DNA of 64,000 nucleotides from Sanderia malayensis (GCA_013076295.1 RQOL01000759.1:124001-188000); one strand, 5' to 3'; shown: positions 21,170 through 32,935, numbered from the stretch's first letter. A program made the numbers and translations. The notes: a model not told the origin generated them from the sequence alone.

Positions 21170-22330
21170 TTTTCCCCTAGGCTTTTGTTGATGAGAGCAC
21201 TGCTTTTTTTGTCAGTATGCACTATATTTATTTGAGAACAAGAAACTGTTACAAAGTTTGGAGCTCAGATCCTAAATTGCTGTCAGGCTTTGTGTAATAA
21301 AGTCCTCTGTCAGAAACAGGTTTTTTTTGAAACCCCAATTTTTTGCAAAGTCAGCAAGTAACCTTCCTGATAGGCAAAACATGTATTTTCCAAATTGTCA
21401 TTTTCACGGAAAGCCAATAAATTTTGACAGTCAAATTTTCGTTGATTGTTTTGCTTTGTGCTTGTTGAGCAAAGCTCTGGTGTCTTGTCAGTACTCGTTA
21501 TATTTAAGTGAAAACCAGCAGCTTTTCCAGTGTTTACAGTTTGGGTCTCCAATGCTCGGCTTGCCAAATTGTTCAGTTTTGAAATTTGTCTCAAGGAAGC
21601 TGGTCCACTGTTTTCATAGGGTTTAGTTAATGGAAGCACTGCCTGCTTTTTTGTCAAAAGCAGTATATATATTTGAGAGCAAGAAGCTGTTACAAAGTTT
21701 GGAGCTCAGATCCTTAATTCCTGTCAAGCTTCGTGTAATTAAGTCCTTTGTCAGAAAAAGAGATTTTTTGGAATCCGAGTTTTTTTGCCAAGTCACCAAG
21801 TAACCTTCATGATAGAGAAAACATGTTTTTTTCCAACTTGTCATTTTCACAGAAAGCCATTAAGTTTTGGCAGTCAAATTTCAAATTATTCTTTTCATTT
21901 GTGCTGGTTTAGCAAAGCTCTGGTTCTTTGCCAGTACTCACTATGTTTAATTGAAAACCGGTAGTTCGTCTAGCTGCTAGAGCTTGGGCCATGAAAGGGT
22001 TGCCAAGTTGTCTATTACAAATTTTTTTCAGGAGATGTAAAGTCTCTTAAGCTCATCCACCTTTCCCCTAGGCTTTTGTTGATGAGATCACTGCTTTTTT
22101 GTCAGTATGCACTATATTTTTCTGAGAACAACACACTGTTACAAAGTTTGGAGCTCAGATCCTAAATTGCTTTCAAGCTTCTTGTAATGAAGTCCTTTAT
22201 TAGAAACAGAGTTTTCTTAAACCCCAGGTTTTTGTCAAGTCAGCAAGTAACCCTCAGGATAGGCTAAACGTTTTTTTCTCACTTTTTCTTGTTCACAGAA
22301 AGCCATTAAATTTTGACAAAGAAGTAAATT
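21170..22330. repeat. Tandem repeat, ~450-bp unit, about 2.6 copies
   Basis: The segment gttacaaagtttggagctca recurs at about 21248, 21690 and 22138, each with similar surrounding sequence, giving a period near 445-450 bp. Copies differ by many substitutions. The short frames within it are repeat-derived. Confidence 0.7.
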
Positions 22331-22346
22331 AAAAATTAGTTTATCA

Positions 22347-22480
22347 GAGAACGGTCATTTAATTTGGAGAATTGATAATTTTGAAGAGAAGAAAAAACAT
22401 GCGATGAGATGCAGTACATCATTGTTTAGTCCCAAGTTTTTAACAGATAAATACGGTTATAAATTAGGACTGAGGTTGTA
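22347..22480 (+). pseudogene. Duplicated TRAF/MATH fragment
   Basis: A 134-bp segment almost identical to 33692-33825, the start of the MATH domain of the TRAF-like gene. It encodes GHLIWRIDNFEEKKKHAMRC before the reading ends. It is joined abruptly to the tandem repeat on the left. It shows that the virus-associated TRAF-like gene was duplicated or that a second element copy once lay here. Confidence 0.75.
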
Positions 22481-23620
22481 AAGAATTAAACATTTAAGCT
22501 AGAGCCAAGAATGAGACCAGAAATATTTTTTGTTTTAAAAATTAATCAATTGAAATGCGAGGTAATAAGATAATTGAGATGGGGAGAAAGACCAGAACGA
22601 TTTTAAAAAGTAAATATACTAACCATAGAATGGAGTTGAAGATGGAAGACTTAGACACTGAGATGGGAGGCTTCAATTACCACTGCAATAGATCTTTTTT
22701 AATTTATCACATTCAAACTGAATCTTTCTATGAGGGGGTGATTCATCGCCCACACTCCCTCTGTAAGGAATAATAATTTCTAAATGGCCGACTCAAGACC
22801 TCCTGCCAAAGAGCCAAAAAAGACTGGTCACGTGAGAGACCCTCCAGCTGATCCCCAGAAGGAGCGTTTGCAACAAATATCTCAGGGGAAAAGATTACTT
22901 CCCTCCCCAATCTGGCGAAGCCATCTCTTCTTACTTCAGTTTTCAGTCTCTCTGCAGGTTCTTGTATTTTTCTCTTACACTGGTATTCTGCCACATTTTC
23001 CTTATGTTTGCATTTTGAAACAAAATACTCACTGGTATCTTTAACTTTACTGACTCATGAATGCACATCGGCCAAAATGGAGCTGGAATGCTTCGGATGC
23101 TTTCGTGCGTGTACGTATTCATTTTGAAAATGGTAAAGTGAATGTTGAGTTGAAGCTAATGTATTTATGAGCATGAAACGAGATATAGAAATGTAGTTTG
23201 CATAAAAACCACACAATTGCAGGAAATTCAATTCCAAAAGTTTTGATTGCGTGGCTGTTTTGTGCTATACAAATATGGTCAAGAAATGATGGAGGGCATT
23301 GTTAATTTAAATAAGGAACAAGTTAAACCAGTTTCTCAATAGTCTGGGAACGAGGAAGGGATTTGGATAAGAGTTAAAAATAATTTTACATGTGTTCAAG
23401 GCATGGGAAAGGTGAAGTGTGATCAGATAGAAGTTAAGTATCGTTGTTGCATTTGCATTTAAAGGGGAGGTATTATGTAAATTGAGAATAATTTGATTTG
23501 AATAAAAAGATTGGTTTGATTAAAAGCTGAAATGTGATTGGATAGAAGCGCACTATTGTTGTCGCATTTTAAGTAACCCGAGAAAACTCAAAATTATTCA
23601 GTTACAGGCAAATGTGAAGT
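22481..23620. other. No gene recognised
   Basis: A plus-strand frame (22555-22773, about 70 codons) and a few others are present, none with a motif. The region between two virus-associated pieces (22347-22480 and 23648) may be decayed viral sequence. Confidence 0.4.
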
Positions 23621-23647
23621 TTGAAGAAAGAGGACAAGGCGGAAAAG

Positions 23648-24016
23648 ATGGTGTTTGTGAAGAAGTCAACTGAATGTTCGCAAAGCTTTACTGGAGAAGG
23701 TATGCTCGATGTTTCTAAATATACTAGTAAAGTAAAAGGAACAGTTTGTATTCTAGCACCATTTTCAATTAATGATGTTTTGAGAATAGCTCTAGAGGAA
23801 GTAAATGGGCGAGATATTCATTATGATTTATCTACTTCATTATTAACTTATATATGTTGAATTTACTGCGTTTACGGATAAGTTTATAACACAATTTTTT
23901 CGCTCAATGAATGTGAATTGGTTAGAATTCCTCAAATTAGTGATTCAATTAATGAGATATGTTTATGTAGTCTGTATGTAGAGTTTGTGATGAGTAGAAT
24001 TAAAATAAGGAAGGAG
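23648..24016 (+). pseudogene. Unknown virus-associated family, copy A, 5' part
   Basis: The frame from ATG 23648 reads KKSTECSQSFTGEGML...TVCILAPFSINDVLRIALEE before a stop near 23860; decayed coding continues to the transposon junction. The elements S-F-x3-G-M and [VI]C[IF][LV][AI]P[FY] recur in copy B (29577) and copy C (35609), so this is a real gene family. The 3' part lies beyond the Harbinger element at 28396-29181. Function unknown; no motif is recognised. Confidence 0.55.
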
Positions 24017-24183
24017 TTAAGGCCCGAATACACCTAGCTATTTTGCATTATTTATTCCCAAAATAGCTGCGGTTAGAATAAATAACGGAATATTGCAAGG
24101 TGTATATGCGTGTTCTATTTTCCATTCTACATTCCATTCTATATTCAATAAACCCATTCATTTGAGCACTGCTTGGACTAAAT

Positions 24184-25608
24184 ATGAGTAATCAAGGTAG
24201 CCCAGATGAGCTTGAAGAAGTTCTCGTTTGTACTATTCTTGGTTGTGCAAGTTTTGGTTATGTTAATACGAATGGCGGTAATACTAAAAACAGAAAAGTA
24301 TGGTGCAAAGATTATTTTAAGCATCACAAAGAACGTGGAGCATATAAATTGACATTGCAAGAGCTCTGGTTGACTGATCCTTTTTCATTTCGAAGATATT
24401 TGAGAATGACTGCAGAAAATTTTGAGGTATAAAATTATTAAAACCTACCTACCCGTGTGGTTACAATAACGATAACAACCCATCAATGTAGATGGTCAGC
24501 TAGCTATCCTAGCTTGAACCTATCACTTTTTTCAGGAATTCTTGCAATATGTAGGGCCATTTATCACGAAAAAAACAACACAACTAAGGAAACCAATAAC
24601 AGCACAAGAGAAATTAGCTGTAACTATGAGATTTTTGGCCACAGGGAATTCATTTGATGACTTATCCTATGCTTTCCGAATTCATCGTACAACAATTGCC
24701 CAATTTGTTCCAACCGTATGCAAGAAAATATACGAAACCATGAAGGAAACCCATCTAAAATGCCCCTATAGCCCTGAGGCTTGGAAAAAATATGCTGAAT
24801 GCACGCAAGAAAAATGGCAATTTCCTAACTGCATTGGGGCTGCAGATGGTAAACACATAGCTATCTTGCACCCAAATGATTCTGGATCTGCACATTACAA
24901 TTACAAAGGCTTTTTCAGCATTGTCTTGCTTGCAACTGTGGACTACGATTACAATTTTCTGTATGTAGATGTTGGTTGTCAGGGCCGCATAAGTGATGGG
25001 GGTGTGTACAGGCATTCTTCTTTTTATAAATCACTGCAAGATGGCTCTCTTGGTTTACCTGCCCCTGAGCCCTTACCCCAATCAACAGATCCAGCATGGG
25101 CCTTTTACCAGCCACCTGAGCCAATACCATATATGTTTGTGGCAGATGATGCATTTCCTCTAGGGATTCATTGCATGAAGCCCTTTCCTCAAGCAAACTT
25201 AGATGACAGAAGGCGTATTTTCAACTACCGTCGTTCAAGAGTGAAAGACTGAGTGAAAATCTTTTCGGTATTTGGTCCAATCGCTCCAGAGTGTTCACCA
25301 CAACAATGGCCCTTTGTCCGGATAAAGCAATTGATGTTACACTTGCAACAATTGTTCTTCATAATTTTCTCCGAAGTAAGTCCAAGGACACATATACAGG
25401 AGAAGGTTCTCTTGATGTTGAGAATGAAGACGGACAAATAATCCATGGGGATTGGTGGGAAAGCTCTGATAACTTGAGCTTTGCGCAAACTCTTCCAACT
25501 ACCAAGAGCAACAGAGCCTCATCATCAGCAGGGCATATTCGTGAAATGTTAGCTGATCATTTCTGTGGTCCTGGGCGGATACCTTGGCAATGGAACTTAA
25601 TAATTTGA
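24184..25608 (+). pseudogene. Harbinger DDE transposase with one frameshift
   Basis: Exon 1 is 24184-24426 and exon 2 starts at 24536, with GT-AG ends and phase kept. Exon 2 carries the helix-turn-helix-like LAVTMRFLATGNSFDDLSY, then CIGAADGKHIAI (first Asp), KGFFSIVLLATVDYDY, SDGGVYRHSSFYK, PYMFVADDAFPL (second Asp) and FNYRRSR. A single frameshift near 25240 separates this from the third catalytic acid region (SENLFGIWSNR in the other frame) and the tail TLATIVLHNFLRSKSKD. HARBI1-type nucleases cut at the terminal repeats together with the MADF/Myb partner. One frameshift only, so the insertion is fairly recent. Confidence 0.85.
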
Positions 25609-25744
25609 GACAAGAGACATATTTAACACACGCTTTTTGTTACCTTTATATGTGAATCAAACCAACTGTCAAAGCTTTACTTATATATTACTGATGTATA
25701 TAATCTATAAACATACTAAAACATAAAAAAACAACTAATAAAGT

Positions 25745-27646
25745 TCATTCCTGAAAGCTTACATTGCTATATGCAGGAGAAGGTGTCGCATGCTGGTACG
25801 ATCCAGGCAACAATCCCTCTCCCTGAAGCTCGGATGTAAAATATCGTGCAGGCTGTGGCATCACCTGGTTCATCTGCGCATACTGGGGCGCATGGCGGTA
25901 TCGCAACTGTATCAGCCTTTGTTGAAACTCCACCTTCAGCATTGCTTTATCTTCGGAATCCGGTATAGTACGTAGCATCTGCAAAATCATGTCGGTGAAA
26001 CATCGATCCTTGTCATACCTTTCTTCAGTGCGCTGCTTTCGGATATCTGATAGCTTCTGTAGTGCTTGTGCTGCACCTTCCATTACTTTTCTGCTGCCTC
26101 TACAGATTTCTGCTTCATTTTTCTTGCAGTTTTAGCGGATGGGGGCCTATGTAATATGATTCCTTTATTTTATAAATTATTTTCAGTTTCATAGGATTTT
26201 GTGCATTGGTAGCCATATTTGTTTTTTGTTTTCATGTCAGCCATTTTTGATGACATCATCACAATTTGGTGACATTTTTACATTAGGCCATCTGACCATT
26301 ATATTCAGGAAATAAGTGATGCTATTTTTTAGTTGGGCCTGACCATGGTCAAGTCAGGATGTCAACTGTAACATAGTTACTCAATCAAAGCTATCATTTT
26401 ATGTTGATTCAAGTCAAGTATAATTCAAGAAGTTAATTAACTCAATTTAAATTATCTCTACTAGTTCAAACACTCAACTCAAGCCTCTGTATGGCAGCTG
26501 GTAAGCCACTTTTTTCTGCCATTTTGTTTCTTGGTGTTTGGTTTCTAGGCGTGTCTCATAGCATCACTCTAGGCTTAGTTAGGCTAGCTTGTTTGTTTTC
26601 TCACCCACTCACTCGTATAGATTAGGTATTCAAATATCAATATTAACTTATATTTTTCAATCAGATTTACGTAGCTTTTCTCTGATTCAGTTTTCGACTT
26701 TCATTCTTCGTTCAATTAAGTTACATTTATCAATAGACATTTCATGTATTTATTTTCATTTATTTATTAGTCCTCAATCTGTATTTTTAGTTTGAACACC
26801 ACACATGCGTGGAATGATAATATCAAATATCAATTTCCATATCAAATGTTACAAACGTCTGCTTATGTACTCACTCACTCATTCAATTTGACCACAGCCT
26901 ATTCACCTCATAAGTACATCTCTCATTTGGTACTTCTGCTGGCACTTCTGTTTCAATGTTGCTGACCGTTTCTCTAGGTGTCCAACCATCTTGTAGAAAC
27001 TCTAGATGAGAATAAAATTTCCAGGCAGAGATGTAGACATTATCGGTTCCTGTACCACTCCTTCTTGAGCTTTCTGTCTTTCTTCTCTCTGCACCGAAAT
27101 AGCTGTGTAGACTGTTCATTTTCTCTCGCCGCACCTTCAGATTTCATACTTGTAGTATGCCTTCTAGTGACTTCTGTCTGGTATCTCTGTTGTGATAGCG
27201 TGGATGTTGTACATTGTACAGATTCTCCTTTGTGCCCCATAAATCGATCAATCGGAAAATATCATCGTCAGTCCATTCCGTTTCGACCTTCTTTGCTGGG
27301 CGTCCACGTCTCTTAGATGTTGCAGCTTGTGGAGCTGGAGGCACTACTGCTTGGCTGAGTTGTTCATCCAATTGTGAGTCTTCTTCGAATTCAGTGTCAT
27401 GTATGATTTCGAATGGGGTGATATGCGTATTTTTCTCTCTGTAGAGGACAGCAAAGCAAAGTCACGCATTGAAGTAAAATGAGAATGGTTCACTATAATC
27501 AAATCATGCTCATTGCTGTCAAAAACTATTCTTTTAGTTATAAAGTTCTTTCAATAAATATCTTTTTTTTACCTTTCATTGTCTTCTGCTTCTCTCTCTG
27601 CAGCTCTCTTTTTTAAAAATTCAGCAAAAGCCTTTGGAGTACTCAT
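25745..27646 (-). pseudogene. Harbinger-associated MADF/Myb-like DNA-binding protein
   Basis: Exon 1 is 27573-27646 (MSTPKAFAEFLKKRAAERE...), exon 2 starts at 27438 with GT-AG ends in phase. A basic AT-hook-like KRRGRPAKK precedes the MADF domain: WTDDDIFRLIDLWGTKENLY ... RDTRQKSLEGI, a TGA at 27144-27146, then on in the same frame SSRRSGTGTDNVYISAWKFY. The C-terminal exon 25745-26083 continues with KLSDIRKQRTEERYDKDRCF. The piece between about 26150 and 26880 is non-coding and is either an intron or a later insertion. This protein brings the transposase to the DNA ends in Harbinger systems. The in-frame stop marks decay. Confidence 0.7.
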
Positions 27647-28211
27647 CTCGAATCTTGGTGATATCATTCGTGTTTTCGTGTTTGATATGTTCAGAGTTTC
27701 AGAAATTATTGCATTGATTCAATTTATAGAGCAAAGGGTGATCACGAGAATAATGAGGCAATCTGCTTATTTAGACGCTTTCCGTAGTATTACAGCATCT
27801 AGTGCAACAAAAATTCGCTGAGTGGGACGATATTCCATTATTAGTGATGCATGATTCTCGCAAAAAGGTCATGGGTAAGTTATTTAAAGATATTACACTG
27901 TATTTCGGGGAACAATGCAACAATAATGTGCTTGGCTTGCAATGTTTTGTCGCAAGCCAATTCCCACGTAAGGTAGCTTCATCTGAACATGGTTATGCAA
28001 TGATTGTTGCTTATATAATCAAACAGAAGTTTTTTATCAACATATATAGGGGTCATAAAGATCACTTGAGTGACAAAAACATTTCTTTTTCCATGTAAAT
28101 CGACCAGAAACTTGAAATGCAAGCACTGGAAATTGTGAAACACTAAAAGAATACGTCACCAGACAGTCGGTTTCTTTATGTCTGCAGTTTTATGCTAGAA
28201 ACCCAAAATCA

Positions 28212-28277
28212 TGCTGAGAATATCGGATGGAATAAAATCAAAACGTTTTGATTTTATTCCATCGAATATTCTCAGCT
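28212..28277. repeat. Long near-perfect palindrome inside the Harbinger element
   Basis: Centred on AAAACGTTTT at 28240-28249, the arms pair for about 33 bp with two mismatches (left arm from 28212, right arm to 28277). It is followed by a run of 15 C (28314-28328) and then the right terminal repeat. Confidence 0.8.
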
Positions 28278-28395
28278 TCTTTTGCTTCTTTTGACAAGGT
28301 GTTAATTCGATTTCCCCCCCCCCCCCCCGACGGGCTATTTTTGGGATGTCTGGAGAATAAATAATGCAAAATAGCTAGGTGTATTCGGGCCTTTA

Positions 28396-29181
28396 GATAG
28401 AGTGTTGATAAATTTAATTAAAATTATGTTTCCAACGCAAGCACAACTTGCGAATTTGAAGTACTTTTATTCAAATACGGACTTTCAAGTTGTGAATCAT
28501 GAGTTGCCGTTAAAATCGTGTTTAAAACGAAAATCGGATGAAGGAGATGAATGGCGTAAGAGTGGAAAGAAGACGAAATTGAGTATGTCATCTCGCGAAG
28601 GAAACTGTGAAGGGAAAAGCAAAGGGAAAAGTGAAGCGAATAGCCAAGGGAAAAGTGAAGGGAAAAGCCAAGGGAAAAGTGAAGCGAAAAGCCAAGGGAA
28701 AAGTGAAGCGAAAAGCAAAGGGAAAAGTGAAGCGAAAAGTGAAGCCAAAAGTAAAGCGAAAAGTGAAGCCAAAAGTAAAGGTGAAAAAAAGGTTGAAAAA
28801 CCGAAAACTGAGGTTACGAAGGTTTCGACGGTGAAGTCGAATCCATCCATGTCATCTCAGACATCTACGGTGATAACGAAAACTCTGTCTGAGATTTCAG
28901 AGTTGATGGGAGAAACGGATGAAGTAGCTACTGCTACAGCAAGTATCTTATCTAATGATGAAATGGTGGATTCACCTTTCAATGATTTTCTGGGCGTAAA
29001 TTTCGTTAACGAATTTGCAGTTGAACAGAAGTCACCTGCTGGCATAGCTCAAAAGGGAACTATCACAGGGTTAGGACGTGGAAAGCTACACTCGTTTGGG
29101 AGTATGGTTAAGGAGGAACGAGAAAAACAAGCCTCCTCTAGTGATTCATCAAATGATTCCTCATCAGAGGAAGAACAATGA
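28396..29181 (+). pseudogene. Unknown virus-associated family, copy A, 3' part, with Lys-Ser-Glu repeats
   Basis: The 259-codon frame (from 28402) resumes directly after the transposon's TTA. It begins with LIKIMFPTQAQLANLKYF then YSNTDFQVVNH, matching RIMYPNGSQVEKMKHF/YVNTDFDVISH in copy C. A region at 28605-28800 encodes about fifteen short GKSEAKS-type repeats, then a Ser/Thr-rich linker, and the end is acidic (SSDSSNDSSSEEEQ). Such a basic-then-acidic tail suggests a nucleic-acid- or chromatin-binding protein, but that is inference. The frame is fully open after the insertion. Confidence 0.6.
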
Positions 29182-29576
29182 CATTGTTATTTCATTGCAC
29201 AATTTATGAACAAGTTAATAAATATGCAGTAATTGTTTAAAAGATGATTATATGTATAGTTATGTTATATGATCATATGGTATTGTAAATGTTTGAAAGT
29301 AGCTTTTTGGTTTCTTTTTCAACTTGAGCAAAGTGAAATTTCAACTTTCTTTTTTGAACTGAACACTCATTTGAGATCATGCTAGGAAAATAAATGGTTG
29401 AATGAAAATGATGTGTTCAGTTTAAATGGAATTCGTAAACTATTGAAGTGAAGAAAAGAAGAAGAAAAGAGAGAAAACAAAAAAGAGGTGAGAAAAATAA
29501 TATTTAATCTATTGCCTTGAAATGAAGTTTTTAATTTACATTAGATCACTTCAATATGCCGATGATAAAAAAAACT
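29182..29576. other. Spacer, no gene recognised
   Basis: A/T-rich sequence between copies A and B of the unknown family, with a polyA-signal-like context (aataaa at about 29388). No frame is supported. Confidence 0.4.
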
Positions 29577-30213
29577 TACTCAAGATACTAGAAGTTTCGA
29601 GGATGATGGGATGAAGATTTTGAATACATTTTCTGCAAGAGAAAAACAAACTGTTTGTTTCGTGATACCGTATGAAGTTTCAAAATATACATTACATATT
29701 TTGAACAACGAAAGTAAGAGTAAAGTTACAATTTAAACTAGTGAATGATGTTTGAAGTATCAACTACGATTTCAATCATTTGTGAATAAACTTATGTTGT
29801 GTATATTTGAAAAGGAATATAATGAAATGTGAGAAATATTAGGATTCGAAATCACAACAAATGTAAAAGAAATGTTAAATAGATATGAATCACATCTGAA
29901 GGAAAAATTCTCAGAAAAGTTGGATGTGATTGGAATTTTACGTACAAAAATGTTTTTTCTGACAAACAATTAATTATCCACAATGACACTGACTTTGCAG
30001 TTTTAGAAACAGATGAGCTATTGAAAAATTTCGAAATGAGGGTTTGGAAAAGGAAATCGAAAACACGATAGATAAAAGGCGTGAATTAGATCATATTTTA
30101 AAAAAAGAACTGAGTGATTTATTAGTTATTTGTAATGCAAATATAGGAGTTGCAAGTAATCAAATGGTAACTGAGGAATCGGAAAATGTTCCGAACTATA
30201 CCTTAAGCAACTA
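29577..30213 (+). pseudogene. Unknown virus-associated family, copy B, decayed
   Basis: The frame at 29577 reads TRSFEDDGMKILNTFSAREK and then TVCFVIPYEVSKYTLHIL, aligning with copies A and C over the S-F-x3-G-M and VC-x2-[AI]-P elements. Downstream, several stops and frame changes leave only coding-like patches (for example EILGFEITTNVKEMLNRYES and KLDVIGILRTKM) before 30213. This is the most degraded of the three copies. The gaagtttcgagga stretch here is coding and is not counted as a heat-shock element. Confidence 0.5.
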
Positions 30214-30700
30214 GATCAAGGATATTTTGATGGTTTTCCAGAATAATTATACATAAAAGGAGATAGACCAAGTTATGGATGTTGTAAATCAAATAATTTG
30301 AAACAATAGGAAACAATAGGTTGGACGCCCCAAAACAATGGGCCAAAGCGGCAAACGAGGTATCCATAAAGGCTTTTTTTGAGGCCCTCAATCTGCCCTA
30401 TTTTTGAGTGAGTTGTTCTTTGCCTGCTGAACCAAAAAGTTATCTATATGAGAGCTCACAGTTTCCACTAAAAGGTTTGGAAATTCTTTGTTTTTTTTCG
30501 CCTATCACGAATAAACCACGGTTTACGCTGGCGAAACTTCCAATTTCGCGTCACGAACTCCATTTTCGAACAAAGCGTTCGCTGTTCACGTGACGTGTTT
30601 CGTTTTTTGCTGCAACTTGATTGGCTCTTTTTGCCCGACCCACGTGGTAGGCCTAATGTAAACAAGCCCAAAGTTTTAATCAATAATTTATGATAGGGGA
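30214..30700. other. No gene recognised
   Basis: Non-coding spacer between copy B and the 88-bp tandem array. Short frames only. Confidence 0.4.
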
Positions 30701-30703
30701 TTA

Positions 30704-31140
30704 TCAGGCGAGCGTAGTGAGCTAACCCATTGTAAGTGGGGTTGAAAGGGGCATGAGCGTGAGCAAATGCAGCGCACGAAGTGCGCCAACCACAGACGAG
30801 CGCAGCGAGCTAACCCATTGTAGGTGGGGTTGAAAGGGGCATGAGCATTAGCGAATTCAGCGCACGAAGTGTGCCAACCACAGGCGAGCACAGCGAGCTA
30901 ACCCATTGTAGGTGGGGTTGAATGGGGCATAGGTGTAAGCGAATGCAGCGCACGAAGTGCGCCAACCACAGGCGAGCGCAGCGAGCTAACCCATTGTATG
31001 TGGGGTTGAAAGGGGCATGAGTGGGAGCGAATGCAGCGCGCGCAGTGCACCAACCACAGGCGAGCGTAGCGAGCTAACCCATTGTAGGTGGGGTTGAAAG
31101 GGGCATGAGCCTTAGCGAATGTAGCGCACTTCGTGCTCTT
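30704..31140. repeat. Tandem array, 88-bp unit, five copies, CpG-rich
   Basis: The string gctaacccattgta occurs at 30721, 30809, 30897, 30985 and 31073, an exact 88-bp period. Each unit also has gcagcgcacgaagtgcgcc, a small inverted repeat, and ggcgagcgcagcgagc. G+C and CpG content are far above the surroundings. Minus-strand frames of 60-80 codons across it are repeat-derived. Confidence 0.9.
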
Positions 31141-32293
31141 CATCCATTTTTTTCATTCCCCCCTCCGGGAAGCGAGCGTACGCAAGCGCCCCCGGCTAGT
31201 ATATACCCTCTCCTGGGGAATTACCCCATTAAGTAGTCAAAGTGATTGACAATATCAATTAAGGATATAATTACAACAGCTTAATTTCATCCCAAGTAGA
31301 TACAGTTTCTGGTATGAATTCGGTTGGACATGCTTCACTTCTACAACAACTTAACACCATAACGAGGCCAATACGTCAGTGTTCTCGCACTCCCTGTTCA
31401 GCCGTGTCCCTTCGCATGCGTCGCTGTTCTAGCTAATTCGATCAGCCAGTTGTTACTCGCTAATCAGCACACGGCAAGAAAATAACTGCAAGAAGCTGAA
31501 CTGACAGCTGTTCATCTACGGTAACAATAGCTTCCTGTTGGCAAACAATCACAACATGGGCCGGGGAGGAATGCAATTGCAAGTTATGATTTTGTTGTAA
31601 ATCTCTTTCCAGTATGTTAAATAATTAAATAACAAATATTCTACAGAGAGCCGATCTGAGACAATATATGTTAAAACATTGGAGGCAGAGTTCCTCTTCA
31701 CCCAATTCCTTCTCCACTCGCATTGAAACCCACCCCACTTTTCTTCAAGATCGCTGTCCCACCCACATCGAAGGCCAAAACAATAGAAATCCACCCCACT
31801 TTTCTTCAAGATCACTGTCTCACTCACATCAAAGGCCAAAACAATAGAAATCCACCCACTTTTGTTCGAAATCGCTGCTCCACTCACATCGAAGACCAAA
31901 ACACTAGGGAGGATACTTCATATAATGATTGATCATAAAGTTTAGATACTTTCTTCTAGTAGAATCCATAACTACTTCTGATGAAATACCCCGGTCTAAC
32001 TTATAACGTGCGGTCCCATATCTAGTATAATATTCCCATATTAAAGTTTCCTGAGATTATTAGATATATCTGATTTCAAGCATGAAAGACTAATATCTGA
32101 GCTATCAAAAACTGGAGGATTTGTGAGACCAAATAAATTATTATTATTCATATTAAATGCACAATTTCCACAAGGTCTAATTTCCACACGCTCCTTTAAA
32201 TACGACCACGAGAGTAGTATATGTATGCTAACGAGTAGCCGCTTTTTTTTCATGTTTAAGGAAAGGGCAAAGATCTCGCAAGTTGTTGGTTAA
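31141..32293. other. Non-coding, with a ~62-bp tandem repeat at 31728-31905
   Basis: The motif ccacttttcttcaagatc...ccaaaaca is repeated three times with a period near 62 bp. No other feature is supported; the minus-strand frame 31549-31899 lies across the repeat. Confidence 0.5.
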
Positions 32294-32582
32294 ATGTTTA
32301 AGAAGCGACTGGCGGATGAAAATGGATGGGTTGATTTGGATTGTAAAAAAAGATTGAAAAAGTTAAAGAAAAGGAAAGGTATATCATATATTGTTGATAA
32401 TAAGGGTGTGGAATTTAGGGTTGACGGTTGTCTTTGGAGTATTTGTGTTTTGTGTGCTGGTGAAGGCAGAGAAAAAGTGGATTAAGAGATACACTACTTT
32501 GGTGGAGATGAGAACGAGTGAGATTAAACGTGTGGAAAATATAGAACTGAGAGATTCAGAAGTATTAATAAAAAAGAGATAA
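32294..32582 (+). CDS. Small hypothetical virus-associated ORF(s), possible membrane segment
   Basis: Two overlapping plus-strand frames: 32294-32485 (63 codons, starts MFKKRLADENGWVDLDCKK, Lys-rich) and 32391-32582, whose middle LGLTVVFGVFVFCVLVKAEK is a good single transmembrane segment followed by a basic Lys-rich tail. They may be one gene with a frameshift. They lie upstream of the 32603 ORF and the TRAF-like gene on the same strand. No family is recognised. Confidence 0.35.
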
Positions 32583-32602
32583 AAAGAAAGGGAAATGTGT
32601 GA

Positions 32603-32935
32603 GTGTTAGATATGGTTGGTGTTAAGGAGAGAAGTGGGTCGGGTGAAGAGAGGATGGAGAAGAATGATGAAGTAGATGCAAAGGCAGATAAAGAGTATGT
32701 TAAGTTATTTAGAATGGATTGGGTTGATATTTTGGAATGTGATGTGAAGGTTGTGTTTCTAAAATATCGGAATCAGTTGGAATTTATAAAATCGATGAAC
32801 GTGGCTGGGTATGGGGGAGATAAGAAATCGGACATAGAAAAGGAGATTGATGAAATGGGTATATCCGTACGAGTAAATATGAGAGATTATTTACAAAAGA
32901 GATACGAAAAGTCTTTACCGTATTTCCTCGATTAA
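32603..32935 (+). CDS. Hypothetical virus-associated ORF, 3' end replaced by a MITE
   Basis: The 110-codon frame includes the first ATG at 32612 and is strongly charged, with helix-like RMDWVDILECDVKVVFLKYR and KKSDIEKEIDEMGISVRV. The last few codons come from the MITE that begins at 32916, so the original C-terminus lay beyond it; the host sequence after the MITE is short and soon reaches a stop. It precedes the TRAF-like gene by about 360 nt. No family is recognised. Confidence 0.4.
   Translation: MLDMVGVKERSGSGEERMEKNDEVDAKADKEYVKLFRMDWVDILECDVKVVFLKYRNQLEFIKSMNVAGYGGDKKSDIEKEIDEMGISVRVNMRDYLQKRYEKSLPYFLD

Larger units (their letters stand above)
24017..28395. mobile_element. PIF/Harbinger DNA transposon with TTA target-site duplication
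   Basis: The element spans 24020-28392 (4373 bp) and is flanked by TTA at 24017-24019 and 28393-28395, the usual Harbinger target. The terminal inverted repeats start AGGCCCGAATACACCTAGCT at both ends and match for about 38 bp. It carries a DDE nuclease on the plus strand and a MADF/Myb-type partner on the minus strand, the two-gene layout expected for the superfamily. It sits inside the unknown-family gene copy A and so is younger than it. Confidence 0.92.

Noticed and set aside
29591..29603. Apparent heat-shock element gaagtttcgagga
   Set aside because: It lies in conserved coding sequence (RSFEDDGM) of the unknown family, copy B.
30688..31143. Minus-strand ORFs of 67 and 81 codons
   Set aside because: They cross the 88-bp tandem array and repeat its unit.
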